From contig DASYZR010000088.1 of NCBI GenBank assembly GCA_035945995.1, positions 1 through 56,621 on the forward strand: a DNA stretch of 56,621 bases, written 5' to 3'. Source of the stretch: a bacterium. Its GTDB lineage: Bacteria; Sysuimicrobiota; Sysuimicrobiia; Sysuimicrobiales; Segetimicrobiaceae. The notes beneath the pieces were generated by a model. That model ran no database searches. It had not been told where the DNA came from and worked only from the letters and a program-made list of their open reading frames with translations. The position numbers were made by a program, and so were the translations under genes. Shown here in pieces: positions 17,468 through 26,375 of this stretch; position 1 is the first letter of the stretch, and the number at the start of each line of letters is the position of its first letter.

Positions 17468-17650
17468 ATGCCGTTTGCTCAGGTGGCGCTCGCCGCCGCT
17501 ATGATGCTTGCCTGGGGCCTGCCGCTCACCGCGTTGACGCTGCGCGTTCTTCGGGTCACCGACGAGGTGCAGCACCTCATCGCGGGCTCATTCCTCGCCT
17601 TCGGCTACGGCCTGCTTGCCGTGCCGCTCCTGCACTGGCTCGTGTTTTAG
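17468..17650 (+). CDS. Small membrane protein, 60 aa
   Basis: An unrecognised two-helix membrane protein. Helix 1 covers about residues 4-28 (AQVALAAAMMLAWGLPL) and helix 2 about 38-59 (HLIAGSFLAFGYGLLAVP), with a short Arg/Asp/Glu loop (RVLRVTDEVQ) between. GGGGGAG lies six bases before the ATG, a good ribosome site. It is divergent from csoR, 115 bases from the palindrome, and convergent with the CBM48 gene. Nothing in sequence ties it to copper. Confidence 0.65.
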   Translation: MPFAQVALAAAMMLAWGLPLTALTLRVLRVTDEVQHLIAGSFLAFGYGLLAVPLLHWLVF

Positions 17651-17670
17651 GCGCACTTCTAGGCGGCCGG

Positions 17671-17982
17671 CTACGCGGGCTGTGCCGCGGCGAACATCCC
17701 CGGCGCCGCCGCGACGTGTCGCACGGAGTACTCTGAGCCCCACCCGTTCGGGACGCGGCCCTCGTCCGCCGGATCCAGCCACATCATGCCGTCCACCGAA
17801 AAGCAATATACGGCACGGCCGGGAGTCAGGTACACCGTCACCGCCCAATCGCCGTCACCCGCCCGCCGCATGCGATGGACGGCCGCGTTCCAGCCGTTGA
17901 ACGACCCGACGACGGACACCGTTCGTGCCGTGGGCATCAGCCGCGCGGGAAAGCGAAACGTCACAGGCACCACCGTTGCCAT
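17671..17982 (-). CDS. Stand-alone CBM48/AMPK-type glycogen-binding protein
   Basis: A 104-codon (103-residue) protein that is almost only one early-set (Ig-like) carbohydrate-binding module: VTFRFPARL...TVSVVGSFNGWN, then DWAVTVYLTPGRAVYCFSVDG. The phrase GSFNGWN and the following W and Y residues are the usual glycogen/maltose-contacting part of CBM48. A short Ala-rich tail follows. No enzyme domain is attached, so it may target or regulate a glycogen or maltodextrin enzyme. ATG 17982 starts the fold; the frame is open upstream, and the ribosome site is weak. The GH15 gene 3 kb away is a possible functional partner only by theme. Confidence 0.75.
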   Translation of the reverse strand: MATVVPVTFRFPARLMPTARTVSVVGSFNGWNAAVHRMRRAGDGDWAVTVYLTPGRAVYCFSVDGMMWLDPADEGRVPNGWGSEYSVRHVAAAPGMFAAAQPA

Positions 17983-18043
17983 GATGCACCGTCCGGGAGT
18001 TGGGGGATTGTCATTAACCAATTTTCCCCTGCGCCGCGCGAAC

Positions 18044-18751
18044 CTAACGTGGTTTGGCAAAATTCTTGATTAGTCCCTCCGGCCCGGCTAAATACACGAC
18101 GTCGGCGACGCCGACAAAGAGCCCGTGCTCCACGATACCGGGCACCCCGTCGAGCTCGGTCGCCAGCGCGGCGGGATCGTCGATGGGACCGCACACCAGT
18201 TCGACGACCACGTTGCCGTTGTCGGTCACCACGGGTCGGCCGTCGCTGAGACGCGGCCGGGCTTCGGCACCCGGCACGCGCGCCGCCGCGGTGCGGAGGA
18301 TCCACGGAACGGCAAACGGCAGCACTTCCAGCGGGACGGGCCCGTGGAGCCGGGTGACGGCCTTGGTGTGGTCCGCCACGATGACGGACCGGCGGGCGGC
18401 CGTGGCCACGATCTTCTCGCGGGCGTGCGCGCCGCCGCCCCCTTTGATGATCGCCAGGGACGGATCGACCTGGTCGGCGCCGTCGAGGACGACGTCCGGC
18501 GTGGCGTCGAGCGTGACCAGCGGAACGCCGCACTCACGGGCCAGCGCCGCGGTGCGCTCCGAGGTCGGCACGCCCTCGATCCGCCAGCCGTCCTCGCGCA
18601 CCCGGCGGCCAAGTTCGCGGACGGCGTAGGCGGCCGTTGAGCCCGTCCCGAGGCCCACCACCATCCCGTCGCGGACCTCCGCCGCCACCGCCGCCACGGC
18701 CGCCTCCCGCTTGTACTGCTCCAGCGGACCGCGCGGCCCGGCCGGCCTCAC
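18044..18751 (-). CDS. rpiA: Ribose-5-phosphate isomerase A
   Basis: A 235-residue cytosolic enzyme that interconverts ribose 5-phosphate and ribulose 5-phosphate in the pentose phosphate pathway. The phosphate loop GLGTGSTAAYAV, the catalytic DGADQVDP (Asp) and KGGGGAHAREK (Glu and Lys) match RpiA, and VTDNGNVVVEL fits the C-terminal domain. GTG 18751 overlaps the stop of the upstream adenosine-specific kinase gene (TTGTGA), so the two are translationally coupled. Confidence 0.95.
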   Translation of the reverse strand: MRPAGPRGPLEQYKREAAVAAVAAEVRDGMVVGLGTGSTAAYAVRELGRRVREDGWRIEGVPTSERTAALARECGVPLVTLDATPDVVLDGADQVDPSLAIIKGGGGAHAREKIVATAARRSVIVADHTKAVTRLHGPVPLEVLPFAVPWILRTAAARVPGAEARPRLSDGRPVVTDNGNVVVELVCGPIDDPAALATELDGVPGIVEHGLFVGVADVVYLAGPEGLIKNFAKPR

Positions 18752-19230
18752 AATTTGTAGCCGAACCGCCGGAGCAGGTCCCGTCGCGCGCGCACGTCGT
18801 CGGGGCCCTCGACGCCGACCGGCGGCTGGCCGTCGATGACCCCGAGCACGCCGCGTCCCTGCTCCGTTTCCGCGACGAGGACTTCCAGGGGGTTTGCCGT
18901 GGCACAGAAGACGCGGCAGACCTCGGGCACCTGCCGGATGGCGCCGAGCACGTTGATGGGAAAGGCGCCGTCCAGGAAGAGGACAAACACGTGTCCGCAC
19001 CCGAGCGCGCGGGCGTTCCGGACGGCGAGATCGACGAGCCCGGGATCGGTGCCGCTCGTCCTGACGAGCCGGGGGCCGCTCGCCTCGCAGAACGCCAGGC
19101 CGAATCGGATGTTGGGGACCGCGCCGACGAGGGCCTCGTGAAGGTCATCCGCCGTCTTGATGAAGTGCGCCTGGCCGAGAATCACGTTGAGCGCGTTCGG
19201 ATTCTCGACCGCCACCACGTGCGTGTCCAT
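18748..19230 (-). CDS. Adenosine-specific kinase (Adenosine_kin family)
   Basis: A 160-residue protein of the small PF04008 family, first seen mainly in archaea and thermophiles. The start (ENPNALNVILGQAHFIKT) and the middle (GPRLVRTSGTDP, then FPINVLGAIRQVPEVCRVFC) are characteristic, as is the end GVIDGQPPVGVEG. The family name rests on structures with bound adenine nucleotides; the physiological reaction is little studied. GCGGAGA precedes the ATG. Coupling to rpiA suggests a role in recycling ribose from adenosine or AMP, which is inference. Confidence 0.9.
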   Translation of the reverse strand: MDTHVVAVENPNALNVILGQAHFIKTADDLHEALVGAVPNIRFGLAFCEASGPRLVRTSGTDPGLVDLAVRNARALGCGHVFVLFLDGAFPINVLGAIRQVPEVCRVFCATANPLEVLVAETEQGRGVLGVIDGQPPVGVEGPDDVRARRDLLRRFGYKL

Positions 19231-19377
19231 CGATCTCCGCCTCCGCTTCGCCGCGTCGACCGGCTCCTGTTTCACCCGTCCGGCGGCCCATTCCTGGTCG
19301 CGGCCGGCCCGCAGCCGGGGCGGCCGGTGACGGCGTCGAAGGCTACCGGTACCCGTACGATGGGAGGATGGCGCGCG

Positions 19378-19797
19378 ATGAATGCCACGATGCACTGGGC
19401 GGGCGGCATGCGCTTTGACGGCACGGCGGAATCCGGCGGGAAGGTCGCCCTCGATGCCCGGCCGGAGCACGGCGGCACCGGTCAGGGGCCGTCCCCGATG
19501 GAAACGCTTCTGCTTGCGCTGGCCGGCTGCACCGGGATGGACGTCGTGTCGATCCTGGGCAAGATGCGCGCGCCGCTTGCCGGCCTCGAGATCCATGTGT
19601 CCGGCGACCGCGCCGAGGCCCACCCGCGGGTGTTCACGCGGATCCGTCTCGAGTACGTGCTGTCGGGCGCCGGCCTCGAGACCGACCAGGTCCGGAGGGC
19701 CGTCGATCTCAGTCAGGAGAAATACTGCTCCGTCTCCGCGATGCTGCGTCAAAGCGCCGAGTTGACCTACAGCTGGCGCATCGCCACGGGCACGTAA
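19378..19797 (+). CDS. OsmC family peroxiredoxin-like protein
   Basis: A 139-residue OsmC/Ohr-type protein likely to reduce organic hydroperoxides with thiols. The two redox cysteines are in the expected places: ALAGCTGMDVV (about residue 51) and QEKYCSVSAMLR. The start MNATMHWAGGMRFDG and the GPSPMETLLLALAGC helix are typical of the YhfA-like subgroup, which is less well characterised than Ohr. GGGAGG lies 11 bases upstream of ATG 19378; an in-frame ATG at 19360 is less likely. It is divergent from the adenosine kinase gene. Confidence 0.88.
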   Translation: MNATMHWAGGMRFDGTAESGGKVALDARPEHGGTGQGPSPMETLLLALAGCTGMDVVSILGKMRAPLAGLEIHVSGDRAEAHPRVFTRIRLEYVLSGAGLETDQVRRAVDLSQEKYCSVSAMLRQSAELTYSWRIATGT

Positions 19798-19842
19798 GGG
19801 CGCGACCCATCCCCGCCGGGACCGCGGTCCTCGGCGTCCGCG

Positions 19843-20622
19843 TCACCGTGGAAACGACCACTGCGCCGGCGCGCGGCCCCACACCGACACATCGACCGCG
19901 TCCGGGCCGGCGGCGATCGCCGCGTAGCATCCGGCGGGCTCGCCGCCGGTGTACGCGGCGTCGGTGAGCGATCCCACGGTCACGTAGGGAATCGCGCCGA
20001 TCTGCGCCGCGCGCGCCCAGTGCAGATGACCGGCAAACACGGCCCGCACGGCCGGCGCGTGCTCGAGGACCGCCCGTACCTCGGCGCGGTTCCGCACGGC
20101 GGCGAGGTCGGGGCGCTCGGCGAAGTACCGATGCCCCGCCACCGCCGGCTCGTCGAGCGGATGATGCCCGAAGACCAGGCACGGCGTCTCGTGCGCCGCG
20201 AGCGCGGCGCGCAGCCAGTCGAGCTGCGTCGCGGCGATCGCCCCGCCCACGCCTTCGACCGGAGGGTCGACCGTGTCGAGGAGGATGAGGCGCACCGGAC
20301 CGAGGTCGACGGCCCGCGCGGCCCAGCCCGTGCCGATCGCGGCGAGCGTCTCGTGTTTCGCGAGACGCTGCACGTCGGTATTGCCGAGGACATGGTACAC
20401 CGGCGCGCCGGCCTCCTCGAGACGCCGCCGGACATAGCGCTCTCGAACACCGTCCTGGCCGGCCGCGACGCTGTTGATCCGGTCGCCCAGATCCACGACG
20501 CAGGCCGGCCGGAGCTCCCGCATCGCCCCCACGAATCGGTCGAGCAGCGCCGGAGTCCGGCTGCCCGGCAGAACGTCCCGGTCCGGACCGCAGTGAATGT
20601 CCGCGACGACGCCGATCCGAAC
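19843..20622 (-). CDS. Metallophosphoesterase (calcineurin-like), no standard start codon
   Basis: A cytosolic phosphoesterase of about 259 residues. All five metal motifs are seen: VVADIHCGPD (D-x-H), DLGDRI (GD), LGNTDV (GN-x-D), FGHHPLD (H) and FAGHLHW (G-H-x-H). The first motif lies upstream of the first possible GTG (20532), so that shorter form would lack a catalytic block. No ATG, GTG or TTG occurs in frame between it and the NrfD gene. GTT at 20622 is where family proteins usually have their Met and is used here as the formal start. It is the last gene of the formate dehydrogenase operon, 16 bases after nrfD. The substrate is unknown. Confidence 0.75.
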   Translation of the reverse strand, partial: VRIGVVADIHCGPDRDVLPGSRTPALLDRFVGAMRELRPACVVDLGDRINSVAAGQDGVRERYVRRRLEEAGAPVYHVLGNTDVQRLAKHETLAAIGTGWAARAVDLGPVRLILLDTVDPPVEGVGGAIAATQLDWLRAALAAHETPCLVFGHHPLDEPAVAGHRYFAERPDLAAVRNRAEVRAVLEHAPAVRAVFAGHLHWARAAQIGAIPYVTVGSLTDAAYTGGEPAGCYAAIAAGPDAVDVSVWGRAPAQWSFPR

Positions 20623-20638
20623 GCGGCGCGGAGCCGCG

Positions 20639-21511
20639 TTAGACCTGCGCGCTGAAGATGATGACGGCCCGCAGCGCGAGCACGCCGACGAGCGCCAGGA
20701 CGGCGGCGAGCACCGCGGCGGCGGGGGGCCGGGCCGGCTCCCTGCGGGCCAGCGCCATCAACGGCGGCACGAGCCCGATCGCGACGATAAGCCACAGGAA
20801 CAGCCACGGCCCGCGCACGAGCAGCGGCAGCGTGCCGGCCGCCGCGAGCGTGGCGAAGAGGAGGAGAATCCACACCACCTCGATCAGCGCAAAGTATCCG
20901 TCCGCCAGCCGCAGGCGCGCGCCGGTGCCGCCGTCGCGCCGCGCGACGGCCGCGAGCAGCGCCGCGGCGCCGCTCAGGCCGGACGCGAGGAACAGGCCGC
21001 CGAGGGTCCAGGTATCGCTCCACAGCGGTTGATTGGACACGCTCAACAGCACGCCGGTGTACGATGCGACGAACAGCGCCGGCAGCGCCCCGAGCAGATT
21101 GAACAGGCGGGTCCCCATCCCCACGGGCGCGGACCCCGCGGCGCCGCGCCGTGCCAGCGCCTCGAGAAACGACACCGCCGCGAACATCCCGTAGACGAAG
21201 AGCGCCCAACTGCCGACGGACATCGGGCTCCAGTCACGGAAGATGGGGCCACCCTGTCCCGGCGTCGTGGCGACCAGCATGTGCCAGAACCGCAGCGGCT
21301 GTCCGAGATCGAGCGTGAGGAGCACCGGACACGCGAGCAGGATCGGAAAGGCCCAGAGAAAGGCGATCCGCGCGGTCGCTTCGTCGCCCCGGCCCCCCCA
21401 CAGCCGGAGCATCGTCCCGATCGCATACAGGCCGCCGCTCACCCCGGCGAGGAAGAAATACGAGAGGATGTACCACGTCCACTCCGGAGGGCGGACGAAG
21501 TGCTCAACCAT
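20639..21511 (-). CDS. NrfD/PsrC-type membrane anchor of formate dehydrogenase
   Basis: A 290-residue membrane protein with eight to nine hydrophobic helices of the NrfD/PsrC family. The start, FVRPPEWTWYILSYFFLAGVSGGLY, is typical: such proteins hold a quinone-reacting site and no heme. Here it should pass formate electrons from the ferredoxin-like subunit to the quinone pool. It replaces the cytochrome b (FdnI) subunit of enteric formate dehydrogenases. The ATG overlaps the stop of the iron-sulfur subunit by one base (TGATG), showing tight coupling. Confidence 0.88.
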   Translation of the reverse strand: MVEHFVRPPEWTWYILSYFFLAGVSGGLYAIGTMLRLWGGRGDEATARIAFLWAFPILLACPVLLTLDLGQPLRFWHMLVATTPGQGGPIFRDWSPMSVGSWALFVYGMFAAVSFLEALARRGAAGSAPVGMGTRLFNLLGALPALFVASYTGVLLSVSNQPLWSDTWTLGGLFLASGLSGAAALLAAVARRDGGTGARLRLADGYFALIEVVWILLLFATLAAAGTLPLLVRGPWLFLWLIVAIGLVPPLMALARREPARPPAAAVLAAVLALVGVLALRAVIIFSAQV

Positions 21512-22335
21512 CACCCGTTCCCCCCCTGTGCGCCTCCTTGGGCGCGGCCCAATTCCGTCATGCGCCGGTCGCGGAACGCCACGACCGCGGCGACGGCGCC
21601 GAGGAGCGCCGTCGCGAGCATGCCGAGATAGCCGCCCTGGTTGTTCCGGCGCGGCAGCACGGCGTTCTGGGCGTTCGGCAGGCCGTACGTTTCCGGCCTG
21701 TCCATCAGGAGAAAGAAGGCGTTGAGGCCGCCGTAGACCTGATCGTCGCGTCCGTAGAGCTGCGCCTGCGCGTAGCCCTGGTCGTGCAGCGCCGCCAGAC
21801 GCGCGTCGGCGCGCTTCTGCATCTCGGCGAGCGGGCCGAACTGGATCGATTGCGTCGGACACGCCTGGGCGCACGCCGGGGTCATGCCGTTCTGCAGGCG
21901 GTCGTAGCAAAACGTACACTTGTGCACGGTACCGGTCTCGGCGCTGAACCCGATGACGCCGAACGGGCAGGCGGAGATGCAGTAGCGGCATCCGTTGCAC
22001 ACATCCTGCTGGATGAACACCGTGTCGAACTCGGTGCGGACGATCGCGCCGGTCGGGCAGACTTCCATGCAGCTCGCGTGCTTGCAGTGCTTGCAGACGT
22101 CGGACAGCATCAGCCAGGCGTGCCCGTTGCCGCTTTGGACCGGCTCGTCGCCCATCCGCTCGATGAACTGGACGTGGCGCCAGTTCTGGTCGTTGAGCGC
22201 CCCGGTGTTGTCGTAACTGTCCATGAACGCCGGTTTGTCGCCGGGGAGCCGGTTCCACTCCTTGCAGGCGACCTCACAGGCCTTGCAGCCGATGCAGACG
22301 CTCGAGTCGGTGAAGAAGCCGACGGCCTCAGGCAT
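21511..22335 (-). CDS. fdhB: Formate dehydrogenase iron-sulfur (beta) subunit
   Basis: A 274-residue ferredoxin-like electron-transfer subunit with four [4Fe-4S] clusters. Cluster motifs: CIGCKACEVAC (Cys14, 17, 20, 24), CKHCKHASCMEVCP, CNGCRYCISACPFG and CTFCYDR...CAQACP. A C-terminal hydrophobic helix (LGMLATALLGAVAAVVAF) should anchor it to the membrane as in FdnH, followed by a short Gly/Gln-rich tail. It has no signal peptide and would be exported with the catalytic subunit by the Tat system. The start lies three bases after the fdhE stop. Confidence 0.92.
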   Translation of the reverse strand: MPEAVGFFTDSSVCIGCKACEVACKEWNRLPGDKPAFMDSYDNTGALNDQNWRHVQFIERMGDEPVQSGNGHAWLMLSDVCKHCKHASCMEVCPTGAIVRTEFDTVFIQQDVCNGCRYCISACPFGVIGFSAETGTVHKCTFCYDRLQNGMTPACAQACPTQSIQFGPLAEMQKRADARLAALHDQGYAQAQLYGRDDQVYGGLNAFFLLMDRPETYGLPNAQNAVLPRRNNQGGYLGMLATALLGAVAAVVAFRDRRMTELGRAQGGAQGGNG

Positions 22336-22338
22336 GGC

Positions 22339-23304
22339 TCACGCCCCCATCAGATTCGGCACGATTTTGGTGAAGCCGCGATCGACGGCATGGAGATCGA
22401 GCGGAATCGCGGCCAGCTCGTCGACCACCGGGACGGCGCGGGGATCGCGCCCCAGGTCGATTGAGAGCAGGTACCGCGAACACGCGGTGCACGCATCGAT
22501 GCGCACGTGCGGGAAGCGGGGCGACGTCCCGCGTAAGCGGGACCGCGGCGTCTCCGCGGGCGGCGCCTCGATCCGTCCGCGGAGCCCGCGGACGGTGCTG
22601 CCGGACAGGCTGCGCTCCTCGACGCCCACTTCGGCGAGGACGGTCAGTTTCGACGGGTCCTGCTCCCCGCACGAGGCGCACATGAGTCGCGGGTACGCCC
22701 AACCGGCCGCGCACCGCGAGCAGACCAGCACACGAGGACCGGCCACGAGCGCCTCCGCCGGCACCGCGACGTAACTGAGCTGGGGAAGGCCGCCGCAGGT
22801 TGGGCAGCGCCGGTCGCCGGACGGCTCCTCGGCGACCCCTGCCCGCTCCCTGCCGGCGTGGCGGCCGCCGCAGGCATCTCCGGCCCGCGCTCCGAGGGCT
22901 TCGAGCACCGGCCCGGCGGACGCGCGGGCGAGATACCGCTCGACGGCGCTGTGGTCCTCCCCATCGAGCCACCGGCGGATCATCTCGCCGCGGGCCGGCG
23001 CGGGCATCCCGGCGAACTGTCCGCGGACAAGATTCGCGAGCGTCCCCGGTCCGGCCGCGGCCGTGACCTCGAGGACGCGGGGCAGCACGCGCTCCGCCGC
23101 ATAAGCGGCCGCGTCGGCGCCGTCGGGTGCGTCCCGCCTGGCGGCGGACCAGGCCGGTTCCTGCACGTCGAGAAGCGCCCGATAAAGGGCGAGCGGTTCA
23201 CGCGCAAACGGATATCGCTCCCGCAGGGCCTCGGCGCGCTCGCGCCGGGCGCCCCACGGTGCGGCCAGAACGGCGGACTGAGTCTGCTCGCGCTGTTCGG
23301 TCAT
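22339..23304 (-). CDS. fdhE: Formate dehydrogenase accessory protein FdhE
   Basis: A 321-residue cytosolic maturation factor for formate dehydrogenase. Four C-x2-C pairs in the C-terminal half fit FdhE rubredoxin-like metal binding: CPTCGG, CSRCAAGW, CASCGE and CTACSRY. The start overlaps the end of the catalytic gene (ATGA), so synthesis is linked to that of its client. FdhE is known to be needed for activity of Tat-exported selenoprotein formate dehydrogenases. Confidence 0.88.
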   Translation of the reverse strand: MTEQREQTQSAVLAAPWGARRERAEALRERYPFAREPLALYRALLDVQEPAWSAARRDAPDGADAAAYAAERVLPRVLEVTAAAGPGTLANLVRGQFAGMPAPARGEMIRRWLDGEDHSAVERYLARASAGPVLEALGARAGDACGGRHAGRERAGVAEEPSGDRRCPTCGGLPQLSYVAVPAEALVAGPRVLVCSRCAAGWAYPRLMCASCGEQDPSKLTVLAEVGVEERSLSGSTVRGLRGRIEAPPAETPRSRLRGTSPRFPHVRIDACTACSRYLLSIDLGRDPRAVPVVDELAAIPLDLHAVDRGFTKIVPNLMGA

Positions 23305-26300
23305 CCGAGGCGCTCCAGGTTAACCAGGAACGCCTTGTACTCCGGCGTTCGCGCCGTGGCGTCGCCGACAAACGGCGTCAGCACGTTGGCCAGCCAGTGC
23401 TGGGACTTCTCCGGATGGAGCTCCGCGGAAATCCCCACGAAGCTCCAGTGAATCGGAATGCCGATCTGCCACACCCGTTTGCCGGCCACGTCGAGGGGTC
23501 CCAAGCGCTTCGTGACCAAGGCGCGGGCTTCGACCTTGCCGCGCTTCGACGAGACGCGGACCATGTCGCCGTTCCTGATGTCCTTTTCCTTTGCCAGACC
23601 GTCCGGGATCTCGACGAACGCTTCCGGCTGCAACTGGACGAGGTGCTCCACGTGCTGGGTGACGTAATGCTCGTGCTCGGTCAGCCGATACGTCGTTCCG
23701 ATGTACGGGAACTCCTCCGGGGTCCCGAAGCGGCTGGGCCGCCCCGCGGCCTTATCGTACAGGAACGCCGCCGGGTTTTCGGATTGGTCGGGGTGCAGCG
23801 GGTTCTTGACCGGCGACTCTATTGGCTCGTAGTGCTCGGGAAACGGCCCGTCGAGGGGCGTGTTGCTGAACAGCCGTCCGGTGCCCTCGCCGGTCATGAT
23901 GAACGGCAGCCACGCCTTCGGATCCTTCGGATTCATCGCCGGCGGGTAGTCCGGGACGTCGCCGACCCATTTCTGACCGCTCCATTGAATGCCCGGACGC
24001 GCCGGGTCCCAGGGCTGGCCCTCGAGGTCGGCCGACGCCCGATTGTAGAGCACCCGCCGGTTGACCGGCCAGCTCCAAGCCCAGTTGGGGTAGAATCCCA
24101 TGCCGGTCGGGTCGTTCTTCGCGGGGTCGTGAATGCCCGCGCGCCGCTTCATGAGGTTGCCGCTCTCGGGGTAACTGCCGGTGTAGATCCAGTCGCCGGC
24201 GGCCGTCGTGCCGTCGTCCTTGAGCGCGGCGAACGTGGCGAGGCGCTTGCCGGTCGCAAGATCCTTCCCGTTGATCTCCTGCGCGATCTCGTCCAGTTCC
24301 GGCTTGACCGGATCCCTGTAGTCCATGGTCAGGCGCATGATGGGATCGGGGAACCTGCCGCCTTCCTTCTGGTAGAGCGTCTTCACGCGGTTGAAGAGGT
24401 CTGCCATGATCCAGTGATCGTGCCGGGCGAGTCCCTGCGGTGGAATGACCTGGTCTTTCCATTGAGCCCAGCGGCCGCTGTTCGTGAACGACCCGTCCTT
24501 CTCGATCCAGTGGGTCGCCGGGACCATGAAGACTTCGGTCTGGATGTGGCTCGATTCCAGTCCGGGCGCGTGCCAGAACTCCGAGCTCGTCGTCGGCAGC
24601 GCGTCCATCACCACCAGCCACTTGAGCTTGGACAGCGCTTCCAGCACCTGGTTGGAGTCGGGCCCGATGCTCGTCGCGGTCATCCCGCTGAGAATGACGC
24701 CCTCCATCTTGCCCCGCAGCGCCTGATCGTAGATGGAGATCCACGACGAGTTCCCCGCGGGCTTCGGGATGTAGTCGAACGCGAACTCGTTGTCCTTGGT
24801 CGCGGCGTCGCCGTACCACCCTTTGAGCAGGCTGATCATGAACTTCTTGTAGTTTGTCCCGAAGTAGTTCCAGGAGTTGGGGTCCGATTTCTTCGGCGCC
24901 TTCTCCTTCACGTAGTCCGCCAGGTTCTTCTCGCCCGGTGAGGGAATCGCGAGGTAGCCCGGCAGGATGTCCCACGAGATCGCGTGGTCGGTGTTGCCCT
25001 GGATGTTCGCGTGGCCGCGCTCCGCGTTCATGCCGCCGCCCGGCCGGCCGATGTTGCCGAGGAGCAGCTGCAGCACCGCGCCGGAGCGGATCAACTGCAC
25101 GCCGGTGGTGTGATGGGTGAGGCCGACCGCGTAGACGATCGTCATCACCTTGTCGGGACGGCCCATCTCCCCGACGACCGCGGCGACCTTCAGGAATTCG
25201 TCCTTCGGAATGCCCGTGATCGACGAGACCATCTCCGGCGTGTAGCGAGCGTAGTGCGTCTTGAGCAATTGAAAGACCGAGCGCGGATGCGCAAGCGTCA
25301 TGTCTCGCTTGGCGAATCCCTGCGCGTCGGTCTCGTACGCCCACGTGGCGGTGTCGTAGGTGCGCTTATCCGGGTCGTAGCCGGAGAAGAGGCCGTCCGT
25401 GAAACCGTAGCCTTCCTTGACGAGCCACGACGCGTTCGTGTAGTGCGCCACGTACTCGGCGTGGTGGAGGTTGTGCTGCAGCGCGTAGTTGATCAGCCCG
25501 CCGAAGTACGCGACGTCGGTGCCGGTCCGGATGCGGAGGTAGGTGTCCGCCACCGCCGAGGTCCGGGTGAACCTCGGATCGGCGTGGATGATCTTGGCTC
25601 CGCCGCCCTTGCCCGGACCGCGCTTCGGATCGAGCTTGGCGCGCATGAACCACTGGAAGCCCACGGGGTGGGCCTCCGCGGGGTTCGCGCCGTTGATCAG
25701 AATCAGGTCGGCGTTCTTGATGTCCCTCCAATGGTTTGTCATTGCTCCTCTTCCGAACGTGGCGGCCAGACTGACCACCGTAGGCCCGTGTCAGACACGG
25801 GCCTGCTGTTCCAAGTACACCGCCCCGAGCCCGCGCATCAGCTTGGTCGCGAAGTACCCCTCCTCGCTGCTGAACGCGGCCCCGCCGGCGAAGGCGATCC
25901 CATCGCAGCGGTTGACGGTGTTGCCCTTCGCGTCCTGTGTGACGAACGTCCGGTCGCGGGAATCCTTCATGAGCCGCGCGATCCGGTCGAGCATGAAGTC
26001 CCACCCGACCGGCTCCCAAGCCTTCGCGCCCGGCGGGCGGTGCAGCGGTTGCTCGACCCGCCGGCTGGAGGTCGCCAGCGACATCGCGGTGGCGCCCTTC
26101 GGGCAGAGCCGGCCTTCGGTGATCGGGCTGTCGGGGTCGCCCTCGATTTGGAGGATCTCGACGCTGCCGTCGGCATGCTTGCGGGTAAAGGCGATGAGCG
26201 AGCAGCCGACCGCGCAGTAGGGACAGACCGAATGCGACTCCGTCGCCCCGGCGATGTGGAGCTGTTGTTGGACCTGCGTGGCCTCGGCGAGATCAAATCC

Positions 26301-26375
26301 CAGCGCCGAGACCGCCGCCGTGCCCGCGCCGGCGGCCGTCAACTTGAAGAACCCACGACGGGTGACCGTGCTCAT
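23301..26375 (-). CDS. fdhA: Selenocysteine-containing formate dehydrogenase catalytic subunit
   Basis: A 1024-residue molybdenum bis-MGD enzyme oxidising formate to CO2 outside the membrane. The Tat signal is TRRGFFKLT. A [4Fe-4S] cluster is bound by Cys51, 54, 58 and 91 (CPYCAVGC...CPKG). The TGA at 25791-25793 (codon 195) is read as selenocysteine, not stop: the frame continues as HGPTVVSLAATFGRGAMTNH, exactly as after the Sec of E. coli FdnG (ARV-U-HGPT), and a SECIS-like hairpin follows. The C-terminal Mo-cofactor domain is complete. Automated gene callers would split it into 194- and ~825-residue pieces. It leads the operon fdhA-fdhE-fdhB-nrfD. AGGGGG precedes the ATG. The selenocysteine machinery (SelB, tRNA-Sec) is not in this window. 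Confidence 0.95.
25761..25779 (-). promoter_or_regulatory. Bacterial SECIS hairpin of the formate dehydrogenase
   Basis: Eleven bases after the UGA the minus strand reads GGTGGTC-AGTCT-GGCCGCC, a 7-bp stem (two G-U pairs) with a five-base loop AGUCU. The E. coli fdhF element has the same spacing and an apical loop containing GGUCU, which SelB binds. Stem and loop sit inside coding sequence. Confidence 0.8.
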
